From Hirudo medicinalis (Eukaryota > Annelida > Clitellata > Hirudinida > Hirudinidae): 64,000 nt of DNA. The stretch spans positions 85,471 through 149,470 of the forward strand of contig MPNW01000357.1 of the NCBI GenBank assembly GCA_011800805.1. The letters are read 5' to 3'. The notes under the pieces were generated by a model. The model saw only the letters and a program-made list of their open reading frames with translations, was not told the DNA's origin and ran no database searches. Below are positions 1-10,975 of the stretch, piece after piece. The position numbers and the translations under genes were made by a program. Position 1 is the stretch's first letter; each line of letters begins with the position of its first letter.

Positions 1-17
1 TTATTATTATTACTACT

Positions 18-97
<80 letters not shown>

Positions 98-102
98 TAT
101 TA

Positions 103-137
<35 letters not shown>
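1..137. repeat. (TCA)n/(TTA)n microsatellite
   Basis: Nearly pure trinucleotide array: TTA/TAC units, then about 20 ATC units, then TTA units up to about 137. It lies in a DPYD intron or upstream flank. Confidence 0.95.
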
Positions 138-372
138 GACTTTATTAATATCTTTTTTGCTTAGATTTCATATCATGGTTAATATCATTACACTGAATTT
201 TATTTTATTGCCATTGCTGATTTTTTTTTATTTCTTTGTTTACATTTGTATTGCATGGGATTAAATAATTAGTAATAACGTCATTATTAACGATTGAGTC
301 AGCAATAATTGATGGTCAGACTACTTGTCGTAGGTTGGAAGTGCTGTTCAAAACCAAGATTCACATTAATAG

Positions 373-1759
373 AGGATTACTTGAGTGGTCTCAAGGCCCT
401 CCTCTACCTCCGATCAGTGGACCATCTCCAGCATTGGGTGGGTCAGAGCCCCCCAACCCTTGCTCATCAGAAGGGCAAACCAGTGCCTCGGGGAATGGTA
501 TGAGTTGTTGAACTAATAAATTCAATATTTTCAAAAATGGCTGAAACTTCATCCCGAAGCTTGTGAATGTTTTGAGATATATTTGATGTGAATCCTTGTT
601 TGCCATTAAAGAGAATTTTGAAATGAAACATAAGACTTGATCTAATTAATATAACTATTGTTAAAGTGTTATCATGACTTATTTACAATCAATACAAACA
701 ATTGTTTTATTAGTTCTAACATGCAGCCAATCTGACTTCAGTTTAAGAATCTGCCTAATTTTGGACCATACAAAGCCAAACGAGAAGAGCTGGTTTTGCA
801 ATCGAAATTAAGAGACGATTTGCTGTCTGAAAGTCACAAACCACGCCCTATAAGACCGGCATCCGATCCTGTTGAAGTCGTTCCCAAGATCAAGGTGTGA
901 TCTGGATTATTAAGGCTATCATTTAATCGAGATCTATAATATAAAATAAATATATCTATAAGTGTGTGTGTATGTTTGTCTGTCCCAAGAACTCCTCCCA
1001 AACGGTGAACTGTAGCCACTTGAAATTTGCACACGTCATTATGCCATTCGTAGGTCAACAGTGCTATTTTCAATTTTCGACTTTCAAGTTTTTCATCTTT
1101 CACCTTTTACTAAATCGCATGCCAGCTTTAAACTCGAGAGCTATTGAAGTCAAGGAGCGTCCAAATCATCTTAGTCGTGCAATGGACTTTAATCAAATAA
1201 ATAAATAATCAAGGAGCACGTGCTCCCGCATGGTCTAATGCTTAAGGTTTCGCGATGGCAGCACGGGTTCGAGTCCCGTTGCGGGAACACCGTCCATTCT
1301 TTGAGGGCGAGTAGCTGGCTGAATTTGAAGGACGTAAATAATAAATTGATTATAATGATAAAAAATGAGTTTTACTGGCGAAGCAGGTTTAAAAAAGCTA
1401 GTAAGTATTTAAAACACTTAAGTCCAATTGGATAGAAGATGTGCGTTTTGCTTTTCATTTGGTCGAAGGGGAAGAACTCAGTAGATAAACAATGGCTTGG
1501 AATTGTTATATCCATCTCCAATGAATAATTTTGCATAAATTATTCAAATCAGGACATCATTGGCAGTGCCCTCTCAAAAATAGGTCAGTTTTATCAGCTG
1601 GACTTCAAGCAGCAAGTTGTTGCTGTTGTTAACGAAGTGAGGATATTAACATATTAATTGTGCTTTTTTGTTTTGAGTTGACATTAATCTTTCTTTTTTA
1701 AATTTAAATTTAAAATTGTTCAGTTTTTGTTATTTTGTTTTAATTTAAAATTCTAAAAT

Positions 1760-1814
<55 letters not shown>

Positions 1815-2486
1815 TTAACGTCACCATTCTCACCTCAGGACATGTGCATAAACTGCGGCAAGTGTTACATGACCTGCAACGACTCGGGTTATCAGGCCAT
1901 CGATTTTGACAGGGAAACCCACTTGCCAAAGGTCACAGATGATTGTACAGGTGAGCCAATCACGTGCACCTGCAACTGTATTCGTCTTTCCCATCTCCAT
2001 GATGGATCATCATTGGTTCTCTTGATAAGAATGAATAATGAGCAATCGTCATGCCTACAGTACATGCTTTGTGTGGCGTCATATATTGTGCTCTTGTGGA
2101 TTTGATCATTTGGTTGCCATGGTGATGTATGCTTGGGTCGAAAGGTCATGCGAAAGTTTCGCGATGACAGTCACATGCACTGAGGAGGGATTTTGATTTA
2201 GAATTAAAAATTATTTGGATTTGCCAACAATAGTGAAGTTGTTCGTTATTTGCGACTGCATTGATGGATCAGTGGTGCTAAGAATCAGATGTTGAAAAAG
2301 TAAGCAGAAAGAAAGATTGGTGACTGCACTTCAAAACCATCAATTCCAAAATGTCAAAATTTACTCCTCTCAGGATGCACTCTGTGCCTATCGGTCTGCC
2401 CAATCATCGACTGCATCACCATGGTGAACAAGGTCATCCCCCACAAGATCAAACGAGGCATTCCCGAATATCAAGTCGTTGCCTAG
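373..2486 (+). CDS. DPYD: Dihydropyrimidine dehydrogenase, C-terminal five exons (5' end outside window)
   Basis: Cytosolic NADPH-dependent enzyme that reduces uracil and thymine, the first step of pyrimidine catabolism. Coding exons: 373-497, 742-894, 1553-1636, 1839-1950, 2374-2486, with stop TAG at 2484-2486. All have AG/GT borders and agree in phase; the first begins mid-codon, so earlier exons lie left of the window. The first exon carries the GLKALLYL and [13 protein letters not shown] segments, close to mammalian DPYD as I remember it. Exon 4 carries [12 protein letters not shown] (CX2CX2CX3C) and exons 4-5 carry [12 protein letters not shown] (CX2CX2CX3CP). These are the two C-terminal 4Fe-4S ferredoxin-like clusters that pass electrons to the FMN site. 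The protein ends IPEYQVVA, a few residues shorter than the human tail. A tRNA-like composite repeat sits in the 894-1553 intron. Identification is firm; only the first exon's 5' border is less certain. Confidence 0.95.
945..1411 (+). repeat. Composite dispersed repeat with internal tRNA-Glu-like unit, copy 1
   Basis: About 465 bp inside the DPYD intron that is closely matched, in the same order, by 8665-9095. Parts: an AT-rich start with TATAAA-like runs; a block beginning GTCTGTCCCAAGAACTCC and containing AAATTTGCACACGTCATT; a tRNA-like unit at 1224-1286; a tail with CTGGCGAAGCAGGTTTAAAA. The order is unusual for a SINE, where the tRNA-derived part normally forms the 5' head. No ORF or long terminal repeats were seen. 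It could be a SINE chimera or a non-autonomous DNA element. Confidence 0.7.
1224..1286 (+). repeat. tRNA-Glu-like sequence lacking the anticodon loop (not a functional tRNA)
   Basis: Acceptor stem TCCCGCA...TGCGGGA pairs over 7 bp, and D-arm (TGGTCTAATGCTTAA) and T-arm (GGGTTCGAGTCCC) sequences are present, as in eukaryotic tRNA-Glu. Compared with 8898-8967, about seven bases (CTCTCGC, the anticodon loop) are missing between two CGC repeats, so no anticodon remains. Confidence 0.75.
1762..1813. repeat. (TAA)n microsatellite
   Basis: About 17 uninterrupted TAA/AAT units in the DPYD intron, ending 25 bp before the exon at 1839. Confidence 0.95.
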
Positions 2487-2935
2487 CAACCTTCGCCAAT
2501 TGCAACGCGACAGATGATTAAAAGCTTGAGAAATAACTAAATTTCTAAATGAAGTCATGTTTAATTCGATTATTATTAGAGGTGCATCGTAAATTGAAGA
2601 AAGATGAATCAATTTCAATTATAGATTATGAACATTTTCATGGATGTATCGCGCGATCAAGTTTAACTGCGAGATCAATAGTTAAGTTGTTGCATTCGAG
2701 TGTCCAATTAACGCTCTGATAACCAGTTCGGCAGTGATCGATTGGATGAACTTTGGCGGACGACCTCGTTTCTAGAGATTTCATTGGGCGATGAGATTTG
2801 ATCGATGATTTATCAAAATCACTGCTTATTTTTCCTCCTAAGGTAATTAAACATTCGTTCGTTCCAGTTTAAGAGTGGCCGGAATTAAATGAATGCCAAT
2901 TAAAATGGAAGCTAACAAATGGTTCTGAGGGAGCT

Positions 2936-5900
2936 CTATGGCAACATAGCCTCCGTCTCGTCGCACGAATGGGCGTCCGTGTGTGATATCACGTGCTCGG
3001 ACTTTACCCCGGTTTCGTTTTCGCTTTCACGCGACGAAGCGAGACGGCTCTCGTTTTCTGATTTAGTCACGCTACGATGGCTGATGCGAGTGGAAACGGT
3101 TTCGTAACTCCCGTGAGAAATCAGGACCTCTCCTCTGCTGCAGTCGGAAGACAAATCATCTGTCTGTCTGCTGGGGATTTCCGAGTAACTGACCGTCGAA
3201 GCAGAACTGCTCTTTATCGAACCTCGGGATTTTCCCCTGAGGCGTTCGTAGAACCGTCGTCTGGACAGCTTCTTCGATTTCTTTGCCGTCAGTTCGTCCA
3301 AGCTGCAAGAATGCTCCACAGCAGCTCGATTAGGCGTGCACTTGCGAGCATTTTCGAGTCTGTCGCTCTGTTTTCCCGCGGTATCGTTTTCATTATTTCG
3401 GGGTTTTGCGTTAATCTCGGAGAGTCTGAAGTTTGGGCAGTAACCAGAAGGAGTGTTGCAGTAATGAACGAAGTCTTCTGCAGATGCCTGCCAACTCTCG
3501 CTTGGAGACACTGGCATCTCTGGTAGGTACGTTGCTATGAAGGGATAGCTTCCATAGCAACCGTAACTGTATTCGTCATCGTGGAAGCTTTCACCGTCTT
3601 GGAACCAATAGAAATGACCTTGGCTGTTTAAGGTCGCGCAGCTTTCTGTGTGTAGTGGACTGAAGGGGAATTAATAAGAAAATGTAATCTGCAAGTTATC
3701 ATTACTGTTATAATAACGTTTCTAACCGCATAAAAGTACTCCATATACTACAAATCAATCAAGCGGAACACGACGGCTGAATATGAATGAATATTTCTTT
3801 AATAAGTAATTCTTTCATTAATCATTACCTTTATAAATATATACCAAAGGCAATGCATGTACGTGCTTTATTCATCTTCTGAGGATCGAGCAATCCATAA
3901 GGATCTCGAGTAGCAAGCACCTCGCAATAGTTAATATCAATCAATGGCAGCCCCCCTATTGTTCATCTCCTCCCTGAGGGATGAATACGCAGCAGTCTGA
4001 GCATCACTCAAACACCTCATAATGGCTGTCTGTTCCTAACGAGCTTTTTATCGGTTAATGCGCGCGAGGAAACGGTTTATTTCGGGAAGTTTCCACATTT
4101 GTGTGAAGTTATTTTCATTTAGTCATTTTTGTTCCAAAAAGTTAAGTTATCTGCCTGGGAGGTGATCTCTGGGACATGGTAATTTTGATTAGTGGAATAA
4201 ACTTATGGGGCATGACAAATGTTGGTAGCTGTATTATATAATTTTAAAATTATATAGTGTATTACATTTTTATATAATTCAAAATATCTTGCAGTCCCAT
4301 TTAAAATTACCCTTAGAGTTGATCTTATGTATGACACTCGGTAATAAGATTTATGGACTGAAATATTCTGTTGGAATATTTCAATTGTTAATATTTCAGT
4401 GGTTCAAATTGTTTTGAGATCTTCGTGATTTTCATTTCAAGCCAACAGTGGACTTGATGGGATGGAATTACCTTGATTGACTGATTAAATGATTGAATTA
4501 ATAAAAAAAATAAATATATAATAATATATAAAAATAAATAATAATAATAATAACAACAGTAGTAGAAATCGATCGACCACTCGTCGTCTTGCATCATCAT
4601 TTAATCCTTGAGTTTTCAAATGGTTACCAAACCGAGACAGTCTCAAATTGTCCGAAGAAAACAAACTGTTGTTAATTCAAAATTGAGAAATAAAAAGCAA
4701 GGGTAGACCAAGGATGAGTACATGGTGAATCGATGAGTGTATTGATGGTAGTTCTCAGGATTCATATTTTACCGACTGAAAAGACGAGAGGAAAAATAAT
4801 TACAAAGTTCACTTATAAACCAAGATTCAGTACGGAAAGTGCTTGGATAAATCGATGAGATAAAAGGGCATTTGCCCCTCTACCCCTGTCAGTTTGCCCC
4901 TTGATGTTTTTCTAAATCCGTATAATTCATAAATAATTTATTGATCACAATGAAGCTCCAGTAAAGTAGGAAAGCTACAGACATCAATATTTATTAAAAA
5001 TTCTAAGTAATAAGAAATAATGTTTTCTTTATTCTCAATAACTTTAAAACATCTGTTGACAGTCTTGGATCGATTGAGCTCTTTGCCAATTTTCCTGATC
5101 GAATAATTTGCTTGTCTGAAGGCCTCAATCTGCCCCCTCTCCTTGTCAGACAACATTTTACCTCCAGCCATTTATAATATAGTAATTTTATAAACTTTAA
5201 ATTAATTTTTATAAATATAAATAATTGTTCATTAAAGTCCGTTGCATAGCTGGATGATTAGGACGGTGCTCCCGCAACGGGATTCGAATCCGTGCTGCCA
5301 TCGTGAGAGGCGGAATTCTTAACCATTAGACCATACGGGAGCACAAACTAATTTGTAACTCTTTTTTGGTTTATATATCGATAATATTTGCATGAAGTGC
5401 ATTTTGATTGCATAAATATCAAAAATTTCAAGTTTTATTGGATATAAGTAAGGATGTCCTCATGGTTTTCAAACGGCCATAAAATGCTATTTTGAATATT
5501 TTACTTGTTAAATTTATTTGAAATCTTACAGGTCGTTTTGTATACAATAAAGTGATGTAAAGATATGTATAAAATTGAGTAATATTGAACTTATATTTAG
5601 TGAGTTATCAGGAAATTATGGGGTGTCCTCATGGTTTCCGTCCTTCGGAATGTACTTTATGTACGTATACAAAAATTTGCCCTCCTACCTCTACCGATTT
5701 TAAAATCCTGGCTGCACCACTGGTGCTAATGACACAACTAACCAATCTGTCTCATGGGAGTCGAGTAAGGTCTGCCCTTGGCCTTCTTTGCCATCATGAA
5801 ATTCCTCGTCGTCCTTCATGATGTTGCTCTTGGACTCATTGACACCGGATGAGGGCCACGTGACGTCATTGGACGAAGAAAACGAAGAAGAAGCGCTGCT

Positions 5901-6365
5901 ACACAGCCTGATCCTCATCTTTTTCTCCCTCTGGCAAAGAATTCCCAAAACCAGAGTCGAGGCCAAGGTGAAGGTGAAAAATATGGCTGCCGTGGTTATG
6001 ACGGCCACGGATGCTGGCAACTTGAACGAGCCTTGGAAGTTATTTCCGGGTATGGTTTCCGTACCGGATAAAACGGAAGTACGACTAAGGAAGCTGTTTT
6101 TCTCCGATCCCTGATTGGACGGATAAATCCTAAGAATAGAGGAATTCGATGATTGGCTAACGGCGATGGACGACGACCTTAATTTGAACTGCCATTGGTT
6201 GGAAGAGCTGACGTTATGACGAATCACTGTGTGGGGTTTGGTGATCGTCGTTGAATTCCTTCGTCTATGCGAAGCTGATTGGCCGAGGAGAGGGTGGTAG
6301 GAGTGGTGACGGCGGGTTATGGCTTTGCTTTCAGTGCTGTTCATCCGATTGAATCTGAATGTCAT
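2936..6365 (-). CDS. Unrecognised single-pass membrane protein, last two exons
   Basis: Minus-strand exons 6365-5743 and 3659-2936 join in phase (GAT TG | T CCA) through GTTAGT and a CTTCAG acceptor; stop at 2936-2938. Numbered from the Met at 6365 the product is 448 residues. Residues about 116-144 form a hydrophobic segment (LPASVAVITTAAIFF...) followed by basic REKKMRIR, so the C-terminus should be cytoplasmic. Four N-glycosylation sequons (residues 9, 37, 51, 74) lie before it, suggesting an outside N-terminus. No signal peptide follows the Met, and a possible acceptor (TTCCAG) lies just 5' of it, so upstream ectodomain exons are likely. The roughly 300-residue tail is Ser-rich, with an aromatic acidic patch (HFYWFQDGESFHDDEYSYG) and a basic patch (KKSKKLSRRRFYERLRGKSR). 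I recognise no family; a cell-surface receptor-like protein is possible. It is convergent with DPYD. Confidence 0.65.
5061..5171 (-). pseudogene. Tc1/mariner-type transposase N-terminal fragment
   Basis: Minus-strand reading begins M-A-G-G-K-M-L-S-D-K-E-R-G-Q-I and continues with SIRKIGKELNRSK. This is the first helix-turn-helix DNA-binding region typical of Tc1-like transposases (pattern: GQI.a....S.R.IA..L.RS). About 37 residues match; the rest of the paired domain and the DDE catalytic core are absent, so it is a dead fragment. It sits inside family-B repeat sequence in the intron of the membrane-protein gene. Confidence 0.65.
5270..5340 (-). repeat. tRNA-Glu(CTC)-like SINE unit, copy 3
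   Basis: On the minus strand, acceptor stem TCCCGTA/TGCGGGA, a TGGTCTAATGGTTAAG D-arm, a CTCTCAC anticodon-loop-like stretch and a GGATTCGAATCC T-arm. The anticodon stem does not pair well, so it is probably not a working tRNA. It shares the 3' flank GTCCtAATCATCCAG with copy 2 but lacks the upstream 250-bp module. Confidence 0.7.
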
Positions 6366-8660
6366 TGTGGACTTCTGGAATTTCTTTGCTTAGTTCAGTC
6401 TTTCAGCGAGTCTTACTGTAACCTTTGAAATAAATGTTTAATGGATTTAAGTAAATCTAGACATTACAAAATGAATTAGTGAAAGCACTGAACTTGTAAG
6501 ATCTCGAAACACCTCAACGTCAGGAAGTATTTTGAAATGATTCAAAAGAAAACTTACAACAAAGTTTTAAGTTCGCCTCGAAACATCGTCACTGCCAACA
6601 ATGCTTATTGAATCATGGAAAGCGCGATGCAATAGATGCAGCCAAACTAATGCAGTCCACAACGTCTGCCCGGTGGCAAAACAATCCCATCTCTTTGATT
6701 TTCTCTTTTCCATTTCTTCCAGCCTCATCATCAATCTTCAATCCGTGCAACTGCTGGAGTGTTATGTGCTTTACGGCGGCCTGGATTCATTGTTGAGGGT
6801 CCACGGATCCGTTGGAGGTCCATGGATCGTTCCAGTTGTTGTCCGGAAGGTCTCCAGGTAGCTCTAAAACATTCTCCATCTCCGGCCACTCGTATGATTT
6901 CGTGTGCACTTGTGACTTTGTGAGACCGATTTCCGCCCGACGGTTGAGCGTTTTTGTTTCTATTAAGCATTTGTCTGTTTGCTTGTTTGCTTGATTGCTT
7001 GATTGTTTGTTTGTTTGTTTGTTTGTTTTTGTAGCCTCTGATGATTAGTGTAATTAAAAACTAATTAACATAGAAATTCTTGTTCAAGTTTCAAGAAATT
7101 CAAGTTTTAATGATTGTTTTAAAAATTAGAACGTTTATATAAATTCAAGTGAATTGACAATACTGGTATACCTACTGAATGACATAACATATTTCAACAA
7201 TTATTTACCAAGTTAAATATTTAAAAAGAGGTTAAATCAATAGCTATAATATTCTTAAAATCATAAAAATCAAATTCTCACACAGCCTACAACTCCATAA
7301 AAGCCATCTCCACCCCTATAACCACCCAACCCCCAGGTCTTTCCATCCTGCGTGCATTTCCATCGTGTAACGAAGTTTCAACTCCTCCCATTGTTCTGTA
7401 CGTCTTTATTAGCGGGTCGACTCTGTTGTCGTCTGCTCACGTAGAATTTGCTTACGCACGTTCGGCAGAGTTAATGAATTTCACGGGTCTGATTGATCTA
7501 ATAAAGTTCCAGCGGTCGTCAGGTTTGGTTTCTGTCGCTCCTGCGGTGGCAGCACGAGCGACCGAAGCTGTTAAGGTTAAGAATGAATTGTTCGCTAAAA
7601 AAAAAGTGGTTAAAAAGTCCTAGGTTTCATTTGGTCATTTTGACAGATGTGATGGTTTTGGTGGTGACTGTAGCAGCGGCACGGCTGGTTGGTGTGGTAG
7701 CGACTCTGACTTCCTGAGCCGACAGCCTAGTGGAGATGATGAGTATGGAAATGGAGGCGTTAATTGGTTTATGTGCTGACGCAAAATGCAATAAAAAAGA
7801 GGACATTTCTGCGCTAACAAGCGCTAACGTCGTTCGTGATTCGCCTAAAGATTGAACTGAACGGCTTACGCAATACTTGTCCACCAGCGGTGATGATGAT
7901 GATGATGATCGCGGTGATGATAATGCTGCTGATTATGGTAATAATGATGTAGTGATTATGATGAGGACGGTGATGTTGATTGGATGAGTCTTTATGATGC
8001 GATGAAAGATAATAAATGAATTCTCAGATTAATTCTCTTTTAAGTGAAGTTGTGTCTGGAGCAGTCAGCTGAGAAGACCAGTCAATGGCCATTAACGTCC
8101 TGAAAGTTTCGACGTGACGAGGCTTCTGCCAGTGAAGAGAGCACTAATTGGAATCAGAGGATTCAAACTGTTGATGCCTTCCTGTCAAGGACCACATGGG
8201 GGAGACTGAAATAAGGATGACCGTGATTAGACCGGAATTTCAAGCACACCTGGAAGATGGCTGTGCAGGTGGAGTTGATTGGATGGCATTAGAAGGACGG
8301 CGCAGTTTATATGCAGTTTACAAGGAGATGATGTTGAAGAAGAATTTAAAATGGTTACAAATAAAAATTAACAAAAACGAATTGGCAATCCCTTTTTGGT
8401 GATATAATTAGAAATAATGCCAATAAGCAGCAATGATTGTTGAACTTGTTAAACATATTTTCCCACAAAGCTAAAGAGTTTGCGTTCAGGCAATCTGCGT
8501 GCTTGAAGATGTTACGTGTGCATTGAAGTCAGTTCAATAACTGGATAAACTTCAACAATGATGGTTCAACAATGTCCTGCCATTTTGTAATTTTGTAAGG
8601 CTGATTCATAATTATGGTGCCATAATTTGTAATTGTTACTTTGCAATTTCGCAGAAGTTA
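6366..8660. other. Non-coding interval with no supported gene
   Basis: AT-rich sequence with a TTTG run near 6975-7030 and short GAT runs near 7890-7980. A minus-strand segment at about 6800-6960 reads acidic, tryptophan-rich protein (SYEWPEMENVLELPGD..NNWNDPW) ending in a stop, but it has no clear splice partners. I see no other coding signal. Confidence 0.5.
6788..6960 (-). other. Possible terminal coding exon (weak)
   Basis: On the minus strand one frame reads through SQVHTKSYEWPEMENVLE and DLPDNNWNDPWTSNGS and stops soon after. The composition looks protein-like and unlike the surrounding low-complexity DNA. There is no clear acceptor, no recognised family and no partner exon, and a second frame is also open. 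It could be a 3' exon of an unseen minus-strand gene or chance. Confidence 0.2.
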
Positions 8661-8664
8661 ATCT

Positions 8665-9095
8665 ACATTATAAAAGAGAAAGTGCGTGTATATTTCTGTC
8701 TGTTCCAAGAACTCCTCCCAAACGGTAGAACGGTGAACGGTAGCGACTTCAAATTTGCACACGTCATTCTCTGTGCCATTCCTAGGTCAACTGTGCCATT
8801 TTCAATCTTCAAATTTCAATTTTTCCAACTCTCACCTTTTCCTAAATCGCACACGAGTTTGAAACTCGAGAGCTACTGGAAGCAAGAAGCATTGTGCTCC
8901 CGTACGGTCTAATGCTAATGGTTTCGCCTCTCGCGATGGCAGCACGGGTTCGAGTCCAGTTTCGGGAGCACTGTCCAATCATCCAGAGGGACGATGATAA
9001 TAACGGGATGAATAAAATTAATTGTAGTGAACAGAAGATGATTTTGAATATGTCACTGGCGAAGCCGGTTTAAAAAAGCTACTCTATTATAAAAC
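8665..9095 (+). repeat. Composite dispersed repeat with internal tRNA-Glu-like unit, copy 2
   Basis: Same layout as 945-1411: TATAAAA start, GTCTGTTCCAAGAACTCC block, AAATTTGCACACGTCATT, CTTTTCCTAAATCGCAC, the tRNA-like unit at 8898-8967, then a tail with CTGGCGAAGCCGGTTTAAAA. It differs from copy 1 by scattered substitutions and small indels along the whole length, so the blocks moved as one unit. Confidence 0.7.
8898..8967 (+). repeat. tRNA-Glu-like unit with anticodon loop retained
   Basis: TCCCGTA acceptor, D-arm-like CGGTCTAATGCTAATGG, TCGC-CTCTC-GCGA in place of an anticodon hairpin, and T-arm GGGTTCGAGTCC. The acceptor 3' half (TTCGGGA) carries changes. It is not a convincing tRNA gene; it is the internal unit of the composite repeat. 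Confidence 0.7.
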
Positions 9096-9489
9096 GCCAT
9101 TCCGGCAAACTGGTATAAAGTAAGGTTGGAAATGAACATCTCCTTCAACTTACTCCCTCATGAAGTCACAACTGGAGAAACATCAGTGGAGAGATTCAGA
9201 GTATCTCTGAGGAAAACTGAAGCAGAACGATCCATACACGAACGTATAACCTCCCTGAGATTATCATCTTATCTCGATTCGCGCCATTGCGCCGGCGCTT
9301 TGAGCGGCGTTGAATGCGTCCCGGTCTTATCTTTCGGCATCGGAGAGCCCGGCCGTCTACCCAAGCGACCATCCACCCCTCAATCCTAGGCCCCCTGTCA
9401 CCTAAAACTTTAAGCCGCCTCACCCGTCATCAACGCGATTTCATTGGTGAGCATCGCTATGGAACCTTGATCGGATTTAGTTTAGAAGA

Positions 9490-10800
9490 TGGTGATGGTT
9501 ATGCTGCTGCTGCTGCTGATGATGATGATGACGTCACCTACAGAGGGGATAGAGGGAGGGTCGACGAAGCAAGATTCTGATCGTTGGCGCGCTGGGACAC
9601 CCTGTCACCATGGAAACAGTCGTCATGGCGACGACAACGTTGCATTTGAACCATGACGCGGAAAACCGATGAAGATAAATGGAAAGCACGTGATGGCGAC
9701 GACGAAGATGAAGATGATGCTGAAACTGAAATCATCACCATCACCCCATGACCGTAATCATTACCATCAGCCCCATCATCACCCTCATCGTCGTCGTCTT
9801 CTTCCTTTCTGTCAAAACATTTCCATGTTTTTCCAGCTCCGAGCAATGAATGTCATTCGACAAACAAACCTGAAGATGTTGTTGACGCGCGGAGAAAGTG
9901 AAGTTGTAGGAGAAACAAGAAGTAGTGATGATGATGGTGATGATGATGATGACAACGATGATTAAGGAAGGAGAATCGGTCTTAATCATTTTCCTAATTG
10001 AATAATCTTCATTAGCAGCAACGCTGCAGTCGTCCTCGCCGTGATCACTACCATTATCCTTAACATCATCCTCGTCTTCATCCTTAATGTTGGACCACAT
10101 TATCACATTATTAATATTAATATTATCTCCAGCACTCCCTATTATCGTCATCATCATCATCATTATCACCATCATCATCGTCGCCGTCGTCATCATCACC
10201 GGCGTAATACAAGCGCAGGTAGTTTGTCGAGCAAACAATGGACGATAGGAGCGTGCTCACGTGGAGGGTCGAGTTACGCGGGTTGTGTTTGTGTCTGACA
10301 AACAGCAACTGGATGATGATGTCTCTCCTCATCATCATCATCGTCGTCGTCGTCGTCGTCGTCGTCGACATCAACATCATCATCTAAATGTCAGGGGCTT
10401 GCCTTATCACTATCGGGTTCCTGTCTTAATGCGAAGCGAGATAGATCGAAGGAAATGACAAAAGAGTCTTGAAATTATCGAGATATAATTATATTCTGAG
10501 CATGAAAAGCACAGAAGAAATTACTAAAGAAATTTAAAAGCAAAACGCATAAAAATCTCGGCAATCAAATCGCAACAACTCGCCACACTCGCTCCACGCG
10601 CACACACACACACACACACACACGTATGCTTCTCCGCACTCGTCTGCTCTCTCACACAACGCACTCGCAACACTCGTCGTCGTCGTTGTCGTTGTTGTCG
10701 TCGCCGTCATCATCATCATCATCATCATCATCGACATCGCCATCGCCATCGCCATCGTCGTCGTCGTCATCGTCATCATCGTCATCATTATCATCATCCT
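9490..10800. repeat. Cluster of GAT/ATC/GTC trinucleotide and CA repeats
   Basis: Several imperfect trinucleotide arrays (about 9500-9535, 9920-9962, 10150-10200, 10325-10385, 10675-10800) and a (CA)n run at about 10601-10623. Both strands show open frames of poly-Asp, poly-His, poly-Ser or poly-Met; these are repeat artefacts, not genes. The sequence between arrays is CpG-richer than its surroundings, but no exon was recognised. Confidence 0.85.
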
Positions 10801-10975
10801 TTCAATATCTCCTACAAAGTTTCAATATCTCCGGATATCAGTTTCTCTACGTCCGTGTTTGTCTTGTGATTGATGATGACGATGAGTAACGATTAGCCAA
10901 AGTTACACTTGAATCAGCATTGCCAGCATCACCGTAACTATCATACATCATATTACATTATCATCATACAAATGA

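Larger units (their letters stand above)
4866..5722. mobile_element. Dispersed TIR repeat (family B), copy 1, with nested insertions
   Basis: Shares blocks with 10976-12300 and 47128-47415: TTTTTCTAAATCCGTATAATTC, ATTGATCACAATGAAGCTCC and an end CCGATTTTAAAATCCTGGC. The right end (CCAGTGGTGCAGCC on the minus strand) resembles the short inverted terminus of the other copies and lies about 20 bp inside the host gene's intron donor. A Tc1-type fragment and a tRNA-like unit sit within it. Confidence 0.55.

Noticed and set aside
3077..3526. 149-codon plus-strand ORF
   Set aside because: It is the antisense shadow of the last exon of the minus-strand membrane-protein gene, which closes in phase with its upstream exon.
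1224..8967. Three functional tRNA-Glu genes
   Set aside because: Anticodon stems do not pair, one copy lacks the anticodon loop, and the units are embedded in dispersed repeats.
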